DNA from: Cylicocyclus nassatus
Taxonomy: Eukaryota > Nematoda > Chromadorea > Rhabditida > Strongylidae
Reading direction: 5' to 3'
Length of the DNA: 64,000 nucleotides
NCBI GenBank assembly: GCA_958299035.1
Contig: CATQJL010000305.1
Location: forward strand, 74,926,792-74,990,791
Positions 50,901 through 62,490 of this stretch are shown here, piece by piece (positions within the stretch are counted from its first letter, which is position 1; every line of letters starts with the position of its first letter). Below the pieces are notes generated by a model. The model was not told the origin of the DNA. It ran no database searches and saw nothing but the letters and a program-made list of their open reading frames with translations. The position numbers and the translations under genes are program-made.

Positions 50901-53527
50901 AATTCAGTTAACAGCTTTCGCTGGTCGTATATCGTCAATCCAAGCAGCAATGCTGCTCTTTGGCAGAGATATCCTCTTTACAAATTAAATTAAATTTGAG
51001 CAAATATTAGGTTAACACACTCTTTTTTAGGTGACGAAGTAGGTGACGATCGCTCAGATTATGCAGACGGCACCTCGAGTGCGTGCGGATCTTATTCTGG
51101 GTGGGTGAAACAGCTAGCTATCTCTAGGGTTATCATACAATGTTGCCTTACGCTTAATGTTGACATACAATAGCATTGGATTGGCGACATTTTCCGTAAC
51201 AGAACATTTGTGTGAAAATATTTCTTTTGTATGCGTGTGTGAATTGTTTGGAGATTGTTTCGCAGTTGAGCTGCTTCATTTTAGAGAGGACGATGACTAC
51301 GATGGTTTGAGTATGTCGCGCTCGAGAGGTCCCAATCACATGTCTAGTCTTGGTGATGGTGATGATTTCCCAGACCTCTGTGAGGAACTCGACGAGGATG
51401 CTATGCGGCGTGCCGCTGCAGCTGCTGCCGCCAAAAACATCGTTCTCTCCAGTGAATCGCAAGCCGATGTCAACAGTCCACCTCCGCCAGGCACAGGAAA
51501 AGTAGTACGAAAACCTCATGATGACACATATTCGCATCGAAGAGAGACGGAATTGCGGAGGAATGGAAGGAATGGCGAAGTTGCTCCCTCCCGACATATG
51601 CGTGGCAGTCGACATGAAGATGGTAGATTTCGAGGATCATCCTGCTTCTTCTACAATCGAATAGCGATCACGGAGCGTTTGTTGATGTGTATAAAACAGA
51701 TGATTTACCTCTTTAGACGCTCGGCGGCGGCGCCACTTCATGGAAAGTAACTACAAATCGAGACGAGGTGAATGGAGACGAATTGACGAGAGAAGAAGAG
51801 GAGATGATAGGACGGACAAGGCTAGAAGTAGTCGGGAAACTCCTGGCGCTCAACGTGCTCTAGTTGTCACTAAGTCGGATACCACCACTGAAATGTGCAG
51901 ACGAGACGATGCAGAATTGATATCCATAAAAGGGCCCCTTGCACACGGATGGTATTCTGGAGATGAAGAAGAGCAGATGCCTACATCGTCACAAAGTTCA
52001 CCGAAAAGCACATACGCAAGCGATAGTGAGCGTAGAATGAGCGTAACGCAGAGAAGTGCGTCGGTCACAGATGATGCAGATGATACCGCTAAAAAAGTGC
52101 GTCTTCGATCCTTCACACTAGTACCACCTACAAGGCACAATACCAATTCGGCCGCAAGTCCTCCACCACGGATCAAAAATAGCAGTTTACCAACGTCGCC
52201 TCGTAAAAGGGATCTTGGCAAACGAGGATCATCCCGGGATAGCAGCTCGTCCCCAGTGCGGAAAACTCCGGACCATCGTCGTCAACAACAACAGCAGCAG
52301 CAGACTAATGGAGCCACTGGTTGGTATTGGTATAATTATCTCCATGTTGCCGTTACTGGGTCATTTATTTCCTCTCGAATTTTCCAACCATATCTCTTCC
52401 ACACAAAGAAATGTTTCATTTTCGAAGCGTATAGATCCCACGCGCAGTATGCTAGCTTTATTTAGTCGTTCATGGCAACAACGTTAATGGCAAGATCCCA
52501 TCGCTATTGGATATGTGCATAAAGGAGCCCAAAGAACTACAACAAGGACCTTCAACAGTGAATGGCGTCACCACATCGAGAGCGTTGGCAGATGCCATAA
52601 CGCAACGGATACAAAGGCGTGATGCTGCTGCCGACAAGGAAATTCCGAAAAGTCGCTCACTTCTTGATTTGGACATACCTCCACCAGACCGTAATTTGAT
52701 GCGGCAATATGCTATCGTGCTGAATAGTCTCGAGCTCACGCAACGACCAAGTTATTCACGAGCAAACAGTGAGTCTAAGTTATTGGTAGTAATCGCTCGT
52801 GTCAAACATTCTGAGACTCTGTTCGGATTTTGTTATGTCTTACCGCCGCGATATAACAAAGTTAATTGAATGTTCCGCTTTTGTGCGCCGTCTCAATCCA
52901 CAATTTCAAAATTCAGCATTTGTCTTGCAAGTTAGCATTTCAGCGATGGATCAGAGCGATCAATATCTCACCGGTCTTTTTGATTCAATATATCAGTTAT
53001 CACAGGCTGTTTCAGTGTGAGTGTCAAAGCTCCAGCGACTCGGGTTCCGCGCGGCCGCCTCGCTCGGCTCTGCTTCGCGTTCGTGAACGTATCCTTTGAA
53101 CACTTTCCTGCTATCGTCAGCAGTTTTGCCTCAAGCGTGGAAGAATCTGAGGATACGTCCGCGGACGTGGCGCAAAGAGCGAGGCAACCGCAACGATACA
53201 AGCCGCTGGAGCCTTGACACGCACATTGATACCGCCTATAGGTGTTTTGCGTGGAAACGCTGTTTCCGCCATCATATGTTCCTGCGCATAGCTGATAGAA
53301 ACATCTTTCATTTCGAAACTAAATAAAGCGTTCAATTCAGACACTTAGTTGATGGGATGGTAGCTTTTTTCTTCGCTGTTCTCATTTTCTATTCGTCTCT
53401 TATAGGACGCAAACCGGAAAAAATGCCAGTGATGGCACGGATGTCATCGCCAAGACTGAGTGATCACTACGAACATCCGCGACAACCTCGCTTATATGTT
53501 CATGGGAAACGTAAATTATCTCAATGA
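47987..53527 (+). CDS. Unrecognised, largely disordered charged nuclear-type protein, about 684 aa
   Basis: Eleven exons join in phase: 47,987-48,022; 48,084-48,149; 49,111-49,176; 49,672-49,854; 50,124-50,264; 50,355-50,481; 51,031-51,100; 51,285-51,622; 51,717-52,319; 52,466-52,768; 53,406-53,527. The product starts MADGEVVQAISRTSVHEDII. It has an acidic block, an ERREREE-type charged helix running into a His/Arg stretch (RHERHKHEERKHHH), an acidic LDELELEEVD segment, an alanine run (RRAAAAAAAK), Ser/Arg and Pro-rich parts, and a short Gln run near 52,290. No folded domain is visible. Such composition is usual in RNA-processing or chromatin cofactors, but I name none. Position just after lsm-8 suggests co-transcription. 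The last exon is uncertain; an alternative ends at 53,326. Confidence 0.75.
53121..53326 (+). CDS. Alternative terminal exon of the charged-protein gene
   Basis: After the acceptor ATCGTCAG the frame that follows exon 10 in phase is open (VLPQAWKNLRIRPRTWRKER onward) to a TAA at 53,324-53,326. That stop lies inside AATAAA (53,322-53,327). Either this or 53,406-53,527 could end the gene; both might be used. Confidence 0.35.
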
Positions 53528-55022
53528 ATTTTTTGTCTTTGTCGGTGATATATGTAAACTGCTCTGAATTTTTCTTCAAAGCTTGCCTATTCAATATTGC
53601 ACTTTTTTGTATATGCATGCTGATGTTCAGCATGTAACGAGTAAAATTAATAAGATTGTTTGAGTTTCTTCACAAAATCATATGATATCTGTTTTTTTCT
53701 CTGCCTTGAATATTAGTTGTTTGAGTTTGAAATGATTATATTATTCTCGTTTTATTTGGTTTAAGCGAAATACCGAAGTTATGTATGACATAAAAAGTGG
53801 TTTCTCGCCGTATAACTAGATGTGAAATGCTATTCAACCAGATCTGAATTTTATATGACGCATGAATTAGCATATATGTGCGCGAACATGCGCAATCCGC
53901 CTTTTACATTTGCACCAACTCGAATGTATCAACATATACGTGGCGATATTTTATGCCAAGCCTTCGGAATTTAATAGCACATTTGATCATTCTGATTCAG
54001 TAAGCATTCTGGAATAGCAATGTTATACATTTGATGAGGTCTCATATTTCCATTTCTAAATGGGCAAGTACTTGAATTTGGTTTGATCACCGCGAACGCA
54101 AATGTACACTTTGAAAGCATTGAATCAATTGATTTAATGTGCAGGTATACATTTTTCGTTTAGCTTTCCATATCAATGCCTTGTCTAAGTATAGGGCATC
54201 CGAAGTCGTGGCGATGGACCGCGCGCGACACGCATGCACTTCCGGAATCCGCATTTTTGGATTTCATGTCTACTTGGGTGGTTTTTCTGCTCGTACGATA
54301 GTGTTTAGAAATTGGAAGTGACTGAGCTGAGCGTTAGGTGATGCCTCTTTGTATAAGTGCTTTATGCTCTGTGGGTGCAAAGACCGCAGTCAAATCCTTT
54401 CTTCGTCACGATTTCAAAAGTGACCTATATCCACGGGCGAGGTACGGACTTTAAACGATGAGAATGATGCTCCCTTTATTTGCGAAGTCTGCAGCGTATC
54501 TCATAACCAACTCCTGAAAATTCTGTGCCACTAAAATTATGGATGCTGACACTGCATTGATTTCACTTGTTGTAGCTCCCATTCTGTCCGAGTACTATTC
54601 TAAGTACGTTTCAGATTCGGTCCTCTAACTTTGGGACACCTGTCAGACTTCGCTCAAAAGCCTCAAAGTCTTCTATTTTCACATTCCCCCATCTCTCCTC
54701 ACACGTTCCTTCCGGCTGGCCTAAAAGCGCCAAATTTACGCGGAACATATTTGAGGAGTGGAGAGCTATGAAGACAGATCAAAGGGATTTGTGAACTTCT
54801 AACGCTTAGGGACAGAGTCTGCCAGGTGCCTAAACTTTGGATTCCTCTCCCTATGTCACCTCCATGTACGTTTTTCCTCCCTCCATGCATGTTTTTTCCG
54901 TGCATATTACTCCTCACTCTACCTTTGTTCTGGGAATGAACCAAATGCTACCCTGTCTGACGAGTGCCCCAGGAATCGGATAGTTCTTGGAAAACAAGAC
55001 TAAGCGACTACAAAAATGCAAT
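53528..55022. other. Intergenic; dispersed repeat copy 2 at about 54,170-54,450
   Basis: The stretch near 54,170-54,450 is related to 27,395-27,700 in the same order of blocks. The rest is AT-rich with no gene seen. Confidence 0.5.
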
Positions 55023-55024
55023 TA

Positions 55025-55264
55025 CAGTCGGTTTCACCCCGGATTAGGCGGAACATCCCATAAGGAGGGGCGCGTACGCACCGCCGGAAGTCTCGCGAGC
55101 GCATAGCGCTGGCATTTTGCCAGGCAGGGACTGAGGAGAAGGGAGAGACGCAGACCTCGGTTCTCAGCACGATATGATGTACTGTAGCTGCGAAACGGCG
55201 CGAGCTGTTGCGAGGCGGACGCCCGCCAATCCAATTTCCGCCTAATGCGGGCCGAAACTTACTG
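55025..55264. mobile_element. Tc1/mariner-type MITE, 240 bp, TA target duplication
   Basis: Inverted ends of about 35 bp (CAGTCGGTTTCACCCCGGAT on the left, CAGTAAGTTTCGGCCCGCAT inverted on the right) both continue into TTAGGCGGAA. TA flanks each side. It has no coding capacity. Confidence 0.75.
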
Positions 55265-55491
55265 TACTAATAATACTACCTTCTTTTCGACCATCCATGT
55301 CCCAATGAGGCTCTCTTATGTTACTTAAATAACGCTCAACCGTTCGACTTTTTGACGTGCCTGCAAGTGTCGCTATCAAGAGGACGCGGACATGGCCGTC
55401 TTATAGTTCAAGTGACATGATCCATAAAGACACTTGAATTTTTAGAAAATGATCCAGAACAATCTCAGAGTAAGAGATACATCTTTCGCGT

Positions 55492-55742
55492 AAGGCCTCG
55501 GACAGAGTTTACGCGATTTCATCGTCGCGATTCATCGCTACAAGGCAAGTGTTACAAGTTCATTGCATGCCAATCATATTGCATTTTGGCTGTGAAAGTT
55601 CTCTAACACGACCAATCGTGATATGTAACTATCATAACTAAAATGCTAGAAGATCGGCATGAAATGATATTGTTACAGTTGTCTTGTCGCTATCAATCGC
55701 GACGATGAAATCGCGTAAACTCTGCCCGAGACCATAGACCTT
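55492..55742. mobile_element. Foldback MITE, copy 1 of a family also in the zinc-finger gene
   Basis: Arms run from AAGGCCTCGGACAGAGTTTA through CGCGATTTCATCGTCGCGA, with the inverse on the right. The interior shares GTTCATTGCATG and GATCGGCATG with 57,303-57,543. Confidence 0.75.
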
Positions 55743-56130
55743 ATAAAACCTAAACGAGTCGCCCTTGAACACCAGCGTAAGCAAGCGGTCGTCGCGAGGA
55801 CCACAGGCGTTCACTATCTTTCAAGAAATTCCCATCAACTTCCGTGTTGTTCTCAACATTGTAAAGTATGTATTAGGATGAATTACTTCAAAAGTCTAAA
55901 AACATGTGAAAGAAGTGCGCGCTTACTGTCGCTTGTAAAATCCTGTAACGCTTCGGTACCCGATTCCGCTGGTCTGTACCCACTCCGCGCGTTTTCAAAA
56001 CTACGCATAGGCAATTGATTTTATACGGCCTGTAGTACCATAATACCATGTACCGCCTGACTAAATTCACCTTCCAAGACCCGGGGTATTTCTGTAAAAT
56101 ATTCGAAAGAAATCATATTCTATCATGACT

Positions 56131-56369
56131 TATAATAAGCGGCTTAATCTGAAGTTGTGTGGAGTTTGTCCGTTACGAAATTACAGTGAAGAATGATTTA
56201 CGATACTAAACATCATGTGAGGTTAAGATAGCGAGCATGGTTCATTTTTAACTGCGGGTCACGTTGCAATAAACCGAACAATGTTTGAGAGACAAGCTCT
56301 CAGAAAGTGAGTTTACCACGGCTCTCGATGCCAGTGCGAACCTCTGCGAAGCAGAGGTGAAGCACTGGT
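56131..56369 (+). repeat. Dispersed 235-bp repeat, copy 2
   Basis: About 90% identical to 25,882-26,116, with the same 3' hairpin and GAAGCACTGG end. Copy 2 extends about 12 bp further at its 5' end, and TATTCTA occurs on both sides, a possible 7-bp target duplication. Confidence 0.7.
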
Positions 56370-56508
56370 ATTCTAATAACATGATATTACACCGTACAAG
56401 TTACAGTAGTGTCACAGACTTGCATTTCAGTCCATGCAAGAACGTTAGGAACGTTAGCCTGACTCTAGCAAACAGTCTTCTCCAACAGAAACTTTGTGCT
56501 TCCTCCTG

Positions 56509-58768
56509 TTATCTTACTTGATCTGAAATCACCGTCGGAAGAAAGAATTTAGCGATATATTCATCTTTTACCTCCGCAAGGAATGTTGCTTCCTGAGCCT
56601 TCTTGCAACCAAAAGCAACGTGTTTCAGACGACTCTCCTCACTGTTATCTGAGCTAGGAAAAGTTAGCAGAGATAAGAACAAAGATCAACGAAAACCAAC
56701 ATACTCTAATGCTTCGTTAACTTTTTCTAACATTCGAGCTAGTCGAACACTAGCCTCTTGAGTTCCACTATCACTTAGTCTGCGCGCCACGATCATAACC
56801 AAGTCTATTTTCTGAAACATCATTACTTAGACGGTTATCTGCTCAAGGAGAAGGACAAAAGCGCTTAGCATACCCACTTCTTTGAGCTCAATTTCGAGTT
56901 TTTTACATGCCATCAAAGAAACTGCTTCTTGCGGATTTCTATGCATGTCAACAGACGCAAGGCCACCAATCTGTTCGTTATTAATTGCGGCAGTAGTAGT
57001 TGGGATATTTTTAGCTTTGCGCGGCTGCAGTGCATGGCCCAGATGAGATGTACAGTACTCCACATGAATGCTGTTGTTCAAAAGAGACTTCTTCACCTGC
57101 AAATCCACATGCAAGTGTAAGAACGAGCAAAGAAGTCAATTTACCTTCAAAAAGGCCGTACAGGACTTGTTGACAATCTTTGTGTGAGGCTTCCGTAAAC
57201 CTCGAGACTTAGTTCTGGGTGTGCCCGATCTAAATGTCTAGATGGCCAAAAAAAGATGTTTGGGTTTACTGGAAGCCACAATGAAAGTAACAAACATTTT
57301 TAAGCCTCGGGCATAGTTCACGCGATTTTTTCGCCTTGCAACTCTCTCGACAAGACAACTGTTAAGAGTTCATTGCATGTCGCTCACCTCGCATTTTGGT
57401 TGTAATAGTTAGTCACGATTAGTTGTATCGGAGAACTATCACAACCGCAATGTGCAGATGGATCGGCATGCAATGGACTCGTAACATTTGTTTTGTTGGG
57501 AGAATCGCGAAGCGATGAAATCGCATGAACTACGCCCGAGGCTGAAACGTTATAAGATAGCAACATAACAAATGTAACCAAAATGATTCGATAGCACAAT
57601 TACATCGGGACTAACCGGTCGCATCTGTAATTTGAGTACTCAATCCGATTTCTTCTTTTGGTATATCTGCTGCTATATCTAGTGCTTGTCTTCCTTTCAA
57701 CATCTTCTTTCCATATCTATAATCATAGCTCAAGTTATTTGAGATCATGTTCACTTTTGCTCACCTCAAACGCTTCAGAATTATCGAAGTCTAATTCTCT
57801 GACCTCTCCATTAAATTGATGATGCTCTATTGCATGCAGAATCAAAGCTTTTATATCTCGCAAATTCACCCTGCACACAGGGCATTCTTCATATGATGGT
57901 ACTTCACGGATGTGATTCATTCTTTTGCAGTGCTTATGCAATGCTGTAGCATTAGGTCCTACATAGTTACAGTCTTCATTATGACAGTAGAAAATCTTTT
58001 GATCTAGTGGATATTCTTTCTTCAATAGAAGCCTAGAAAAGATTGAGTGCTAGCAAATGAATGAATGTGAAACAGCAAGCAGAACGCTAACCTTGACACT
58101 CTAGCAGCATTCTTTGCTGCTACTGGCGCAGAACGGGATAGTGTTCCAGGGATATCCGCACTACTTGTGGAGGGCTTTGACTCTCTGAAAAGGCGCTTTT
58201 TAGCTCACCATATCTTACGCAGAGATGGTTTTTTCAGCGACTAAAAACAAGGAAACAGTCAAGAAGCCATCCATTTTGGAGAAGCTAGGAAATAATTATA
58301 CCAGTTACAAGATTTTGTACCTTTCTTGGGAACCACTGAAGAGGGGCACCAAGAAAGCTACTCTAACAGTCTAGTTCGAAACCCCGAAGTCGGTTGAGTG
58401 TAAAAAGTGATTTCAAAGTTGAAAGCATGTGTAGGGGTCTCTAGTAGTTGCAATCACTTTCCTGCCTTTTCCGCCTTTCAGAGGTTTTCATACATTTCAA
58501 TAAGTCGCGCTGACCATCTTGCTTACATATTCAATCATTAGGCATGTGTATCGCACGATACAACCACAATGAAAAGAAATTATGCAAACTTTTGCTAAAA
58601 TCACTGCATTGGTCTCTTTTGTTTTGATGAAGCACCATTAACTGATCATAAAACAAACGTATACCTTCCATATCCTGGTGTATCCTCCTGTTTGACAAAT
58701 ATCTCCTGGAGCTCAACGCCCTCCAATTTCACGCGATCTGCAAGACACACGCTCCAGTTTCTTGGCAT
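56509..58768 (-). CDS. Zinc-finger protein: two C2H2 fingers plus a WRKY/GCM1-like C-C-H-H domain
   Basis: Eight exons join in phase to 374 residues: 58,768-58,665; 58,184-58,092; 58,032-57,765; 57,716-57,616; 57,229-57,145; 57,096-56,878; 56,811-56,697; 56,648-56,509. Finger 1 is C82-C87-H100-H106 and finger 2 is C116-C119-H132-H136/H137. Next comes YRCDRSG, then KSCTAF and SHLGH, giving C187-C212-H235-H238. That spacing is typical of the WRKY-GCM1/FLYWCH-type zinc fold found in Mutator-like transposases and in host DNA-binding proteins derived from them. A DNA-binding role is likely; the target is unknown. The final exon may instead splice at CAA|GTAAGA near 56,517, so the C-terminus is provisional. 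An acceptor ACTTTCAG 31 bp before the ATG suggests trans-splicing. Confidence 0.8.
57303..57543. mobile_element. Foldback MITE, copy 2, inside intron 4 of the zinc-finger gene
   Basis: Inverted ends AGCCTCGGGCATAGTTCACG and AGCCTCGGGCGTAGTTCATG, both leading into CGCGATT/TGCGATT. It is the same family as 55,492-55,742. It makes up most of the 386-bp intron. Confidence 0.75.
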
Positions 58769-58798
58769 TCCCTATCAACTTGAGGAATGACGAGCAAC

Positions 58799-59171
58799 CT
58801 GAAAGTTATTATGAACCATTGGTGACAAAGAGGAAAGATAGGAAAAAAAGCCTTCAGGGAAATCAAAAAAGCGATACAATCCCACAGGGGGAAATATCGC
58901 GCTCCAATCAAATCAGACGAGCATTCTAAGGCGGTTGCCGTGAATGCACGAAGATAGAAATCATTGCTCTACAAAATTTTCTGAGCTCGTTTTTTCCTCT
59001 AAAAATCTTTTATTGCTGATGGCATGACATATTGATGCGATTGGGAATTGATTTCGAGATCCTCTCACGTCTCCACTTTGTACAAAACCCTTCGACTTTA
59101 ATTCCTCGTTTCGAACTTTCTCCTATCTCCTAGATAATGCAGCAAACTTGATTCATGCTTGCGTCTTTCAG
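58799..59171. promoter_or_regulatory. Shared divergent promoter region of the zinc-finger gene and blos-2
   Basis: About 370 bp separate the two leader acceptors (58,799-58,800 on minus, 59,170-59,171 on plus). No TATA box or other motif stands out. The call rests only on arrangement. Confidence 0.45.
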
Positions 59172-59173
59172 AA

Positions 59174-60240
59174 ATGGCCGAGATCAATGAGCGTGCTTCT
59201 ACATCTTCACCTCCAGAACCGTCAACCCCAGCTCCTGGTCCTGAGATCAAGCAGCTTGCTGATGCAATGTATGACAGAGTCGGCGCATTCCTGCAGTCTC
59301 AAATACAAGGTTAGGTATTGAATATGTTTTTAATTTGCATAGATCGTGTATGGTGAAGATTGTTGATATCCTATCCTAAACGTAATATTATGCATCCAGG
59401 AAGCATCGATGAGTATAAACTCTTAGAGGATATGAATCGAACCACTGCACAACGCTACGTCGACATGAGAATTGTGGCTGAGAAGATTGCCGAAAAGCTT
59501 TCACGGCTAAATAATAAATGTAAGTGCCAATGCTTGTTAATTCCTAACTATTATAGTTTCCTTTTTGCAGATGAATCCTTGCGGCCCTACTTGCAACAAA
59601 TTGATGAGATGGACGAGAGTACTAGAAGACTTGAGGAAGCAGCAAATGTCCTCGATCAGTACGTCACAGGACTAGGTAAATAATAACTCATTTTACAGAG
59701 AGTCGAATTGCTCCATCCACCAAATAGGTATTACATTCAAGAAAATTTCATTTTCTCTTAGGCCGTGTTTTATACGCATTCATTTTTTATTTGTGACATT
59801 GATGGTAAGACAGTATCTTGCTAGAGGTCAAATCATCTTACCGCGAGTTTTCGTACCAGAGCTGGCTTAATATTACTTGCTGATAAGCGTGCATTTGCAT
59901 TGATAGAGTTCAGCACCATTCTCCTATTTTTGTCTTTTTCGACTTGGTTATCTTTGCACTTTCACACTTCAAACCATCCGTAAGATTTTTGAACATCTTT
60001 TGTGAGTGAGATAGAAGTGTATCTCTTGGTCCCTTTTCACATGAGATAGTTACATGGAATTTAGCACTTTGTTGTGCACAATTGATGATGAAGAACTTAC
60101 TCGGGCTATGTTGGAGTCAAACAAACTTGGTAGTTATGCCATAATTCTCATAAATATGCTTTCGTAGACGTCTAACGAAGTATCGTTTTGTTTCAGAAGC
60201 TAAGCTGCTGACCCTTCAACAGGACAGTTCGTCATCGTAA
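59174..60240 (+). CDS. blos-2: BLOC-1 complex subunit 2 (BLOS2)
   Basis: Four exons (59,174-59,309; 59,400-59,519; 59,571-59,675; 60,197-60,240) join in phase to 134 residues, close to the usual BLOS2 length. After a Pro/Ser-rich N-terminus the protein is a long coiled coil. The family pattern is clear: [20 protein letters not shown], then [10 protein letters not shown], then [12 protein letters not shown], then [16 protein letters not shown]2 is a subunit of BLOC-1 (and of BORC), cytosolic complexes acting in lysosome-related organelle formation and positioning. An acceptor TCTTTCAG 2 bp before the ATG suggests trans-splicing. The AATAAA at 60,490-60,495 probably ends the mRNA. An exon-like open stretch at about 60,053-60,130 in intron 3 was not used. 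Confidence 0.93.
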
Positions 60241-60489
60241 CGGCAGTTTTATGCTACAACGCTGTTGAAATGTAAACATATGTAATGTCTAGTCAACACT
60301 ACTTGATGCGATCATTTGGTTTCGTTTTTGTCAGAGTGATAAATTTATAAAAGATATCTGATTGGTCGTGAAATAATTATATGTTTTGTGATCTATACTT
60401 TTTTGTCCTATCTTCTGTGTACTACTTTAGCTACATTCATAACACTTGAGTTTGTAATGTTTTTCGTATTACTTAAGCTTGTTGTATCA

Positions 60490-60495
60490 AAATAA
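60490..60495 (+). terminator. Polyadenylation signal AATAAA for blos-2
   Basis: AATAAA 250 bp after the blos-2 stop, with a second AATAAA near 60,523. Confidence 0.6.
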
Positions 60496-60814
60496 AGTTG
60501 CTTCAGAGAAATGATTGATGTAAAATAAACTTCAATTATATATTCGTCCTCATTCGAATCGTCGATTTGTGTAACTGTACCTTTTTCGCAATCTGCAAGA
60601 ACAGGTCGATGGCGATAGAATCATCATCATGATGACAAAAGGTTGTAAAAACATGAAAACACGAAGACGATTGCAGGGAGTAGAATAAGAATACGAGAAA
60701 AATCTCATTCTTAACTTCGTAAAATTGCAAACGGTAGCTTGTGTCATTCATACTAAGAAAAATCACTTGCAAAACATTCTGCAGCACTGCTGCAGTATCG
60801 ACCTGCACCAGCTC

Positions 60815-61163
60815 AAAGGCAGTTTCCAGGCAAATCTGGACCTGTGGAAATTTTACGTGGGAAGTAATTTTGGGGCCCTAACCAAGGCATTGTCCAACCA
60901 TCAGCTCAGGTAGTGCTATAACGGCTGAGACACTCTCCTCGAAACTGGACCCCAGGATCGCTGCATGGGCGCAACGCGGGGTTCTTCGCTCGAAACTGAT
61001 GGGTTGCGCCATCCATGTGAAATACGGTCCTGGGGTCCAGTTTCGAGGGGATTATCTCAGCCGTTAGAGCTGAGCTCCCGGTTGGGCAGTGGCTTAGTTA
61101 GGGGCCCAAAATTACTATCCACATGAGATCATCTATGTCCAGATTTTCCTGGACGCTGCCTTT
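60815..61163. mobile_element. Foldback MITE of the AAGGCAG family, uninterrupted copy
   Basis: The left end AAAGGCAGTTTCCAGGCAAA and right end GGACGCTGCCTTT are inverted. The inner arms share CTCGAAACTGGACCCCAGGA with the copy at 39,934-40,726. This copy shows what the interrupted one looked like before the nested insertion. Confidence 0.8.
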
Positions 61164-62490
61164 AACCAAGCGGCGGGATGACTGAAACAGGTGGACTCAA
61201 TACTCCGGATCCGTTAGCCGGTTGTTGGGTTTTCTTAGAAGCCCGAAGGCGGTCGGGTGCTCTTCTTCTCCCGTTAACACGTTTCGGACCGCGAAATCGC
61301 GCGCGGCGAAAAAGAGTGTACTTTCAGCCGTTAGCCAACAAAGGGACCTTATTTTGTAGACTGTGTGCTATAACTGCAATCAACATGCCAGATAAGTTCC
61401 ATATCCAAAGTTCTGAGTGAATTCGAAGTGTTTGAATTTTGCCACTTGAGAAGGACTTCTGCGCTTTTTTGAAAGATAGGAACAAGAACTCAGTTACTAA
61501 TTGTATCCAAAAGTATCTATGTTGTACACGATACACATCGTTATTGCAACTACGGTTTTTCTCTTTGTATTTAAAGCTAAGAAAAGTTGCGACGTCGCAC
61601 GCGTCGTTCGCGTTGCCGCACTTCATTGCAACTGATGTTCGATTTGTCCTCATATCTCCTGAACAAATATTGGCACAGCTCTACAGACCCTTTCGAAAAG
61701 AAGGAGCTTAGGCCTTTGACTTGATAACCTTGGACAAAAAGAAAACCTCCTGTAAACGTTGAAAAAGTCCTTCAAAGGCGCGTGCTGCACCATGTGCAGC
61801 ACCGGTCCGAAACGTGTTAAGTTCCCTGCTCGGATCCTTCCCCATGTTCAGCGAACGTCCAGGCTGTGCATAAGAAGACGTCTCCATAATCGCTTCTTTC
61901 GCATCTTCATGAATTGTTCTTCATGAACCAAGTTTCATTTCGATTTATATGCAGTCCTATCTTCTTTCCTGCTTCGTTCCTTCAGCATCATCTCTACATC
62001 ATGATACTGCTCAGGGAGCGATGTCGTTCGCAAAACGAAAGTTCTAGAGGCATTTCCCAACAACTTGTATGCCTCTCTCGTCTTACAAGAGAATGGTCAG
62101 AAATCGAAAATGGCTAATCCAAACAGCTTACCATTAGATGCTGCATAAAACGCTGACTTCAGATCTGTTTCCATATCTGCGTAACGCTTATGTGGGCGAA
62201 GCTGTGAGCCTTTAAAAGCCGTTAATTTGCTAAGAAATAGTGCAGCCACGTTTGGCTTAATGCTGGGTCAAACTTCGTATTCTTAAAACCAAGGTGAGTG
62301 AAAGTGCAACAATGTGATCAATTTTGGAACTTTCATGTGCGATCTTTTCGCAGTTAGATGCTCGTAACTTCGCCCACAAAGGCGCTAAGCATATATGGAG
62401 TATAGCTTCGAAATCAACTTTGAACGCTGCATCGAATGATAGGCAGCTTGCTTGGATTGGCCACTTCGACTTCTGACCGTTTCCTTCTCA
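61164..62490. other. Intergenic; no gene seen
   Basis: Short open frames only. A 17-bp exact inverted pair (GGTCCGAAACGTGTTAA) lies at 61,274-61,290 and 61,804-61,820. Confidence 0.4.

Noticed and set aside
51850..52221. 123-codon minus-strand frame
   Set aside because: Antisense shadow of exon 9 of the charged-protein gene.
53017..53099. Ser/Arg-rich exon (CECQSSSDSGSARPPRSALL)
   Set aside because: Joining it to the consensus donor at 52,769 gives an immediate stop. It works only with a poor in-frame donor further on.
60053..60130. Extra blos-2 exon ([18 protein letters not shown])
   Set aside because: The flanking acceptor is out of phase with that frame, and direct joining of exons 3 and 4 gives the normal BLOS2 C-terminus.
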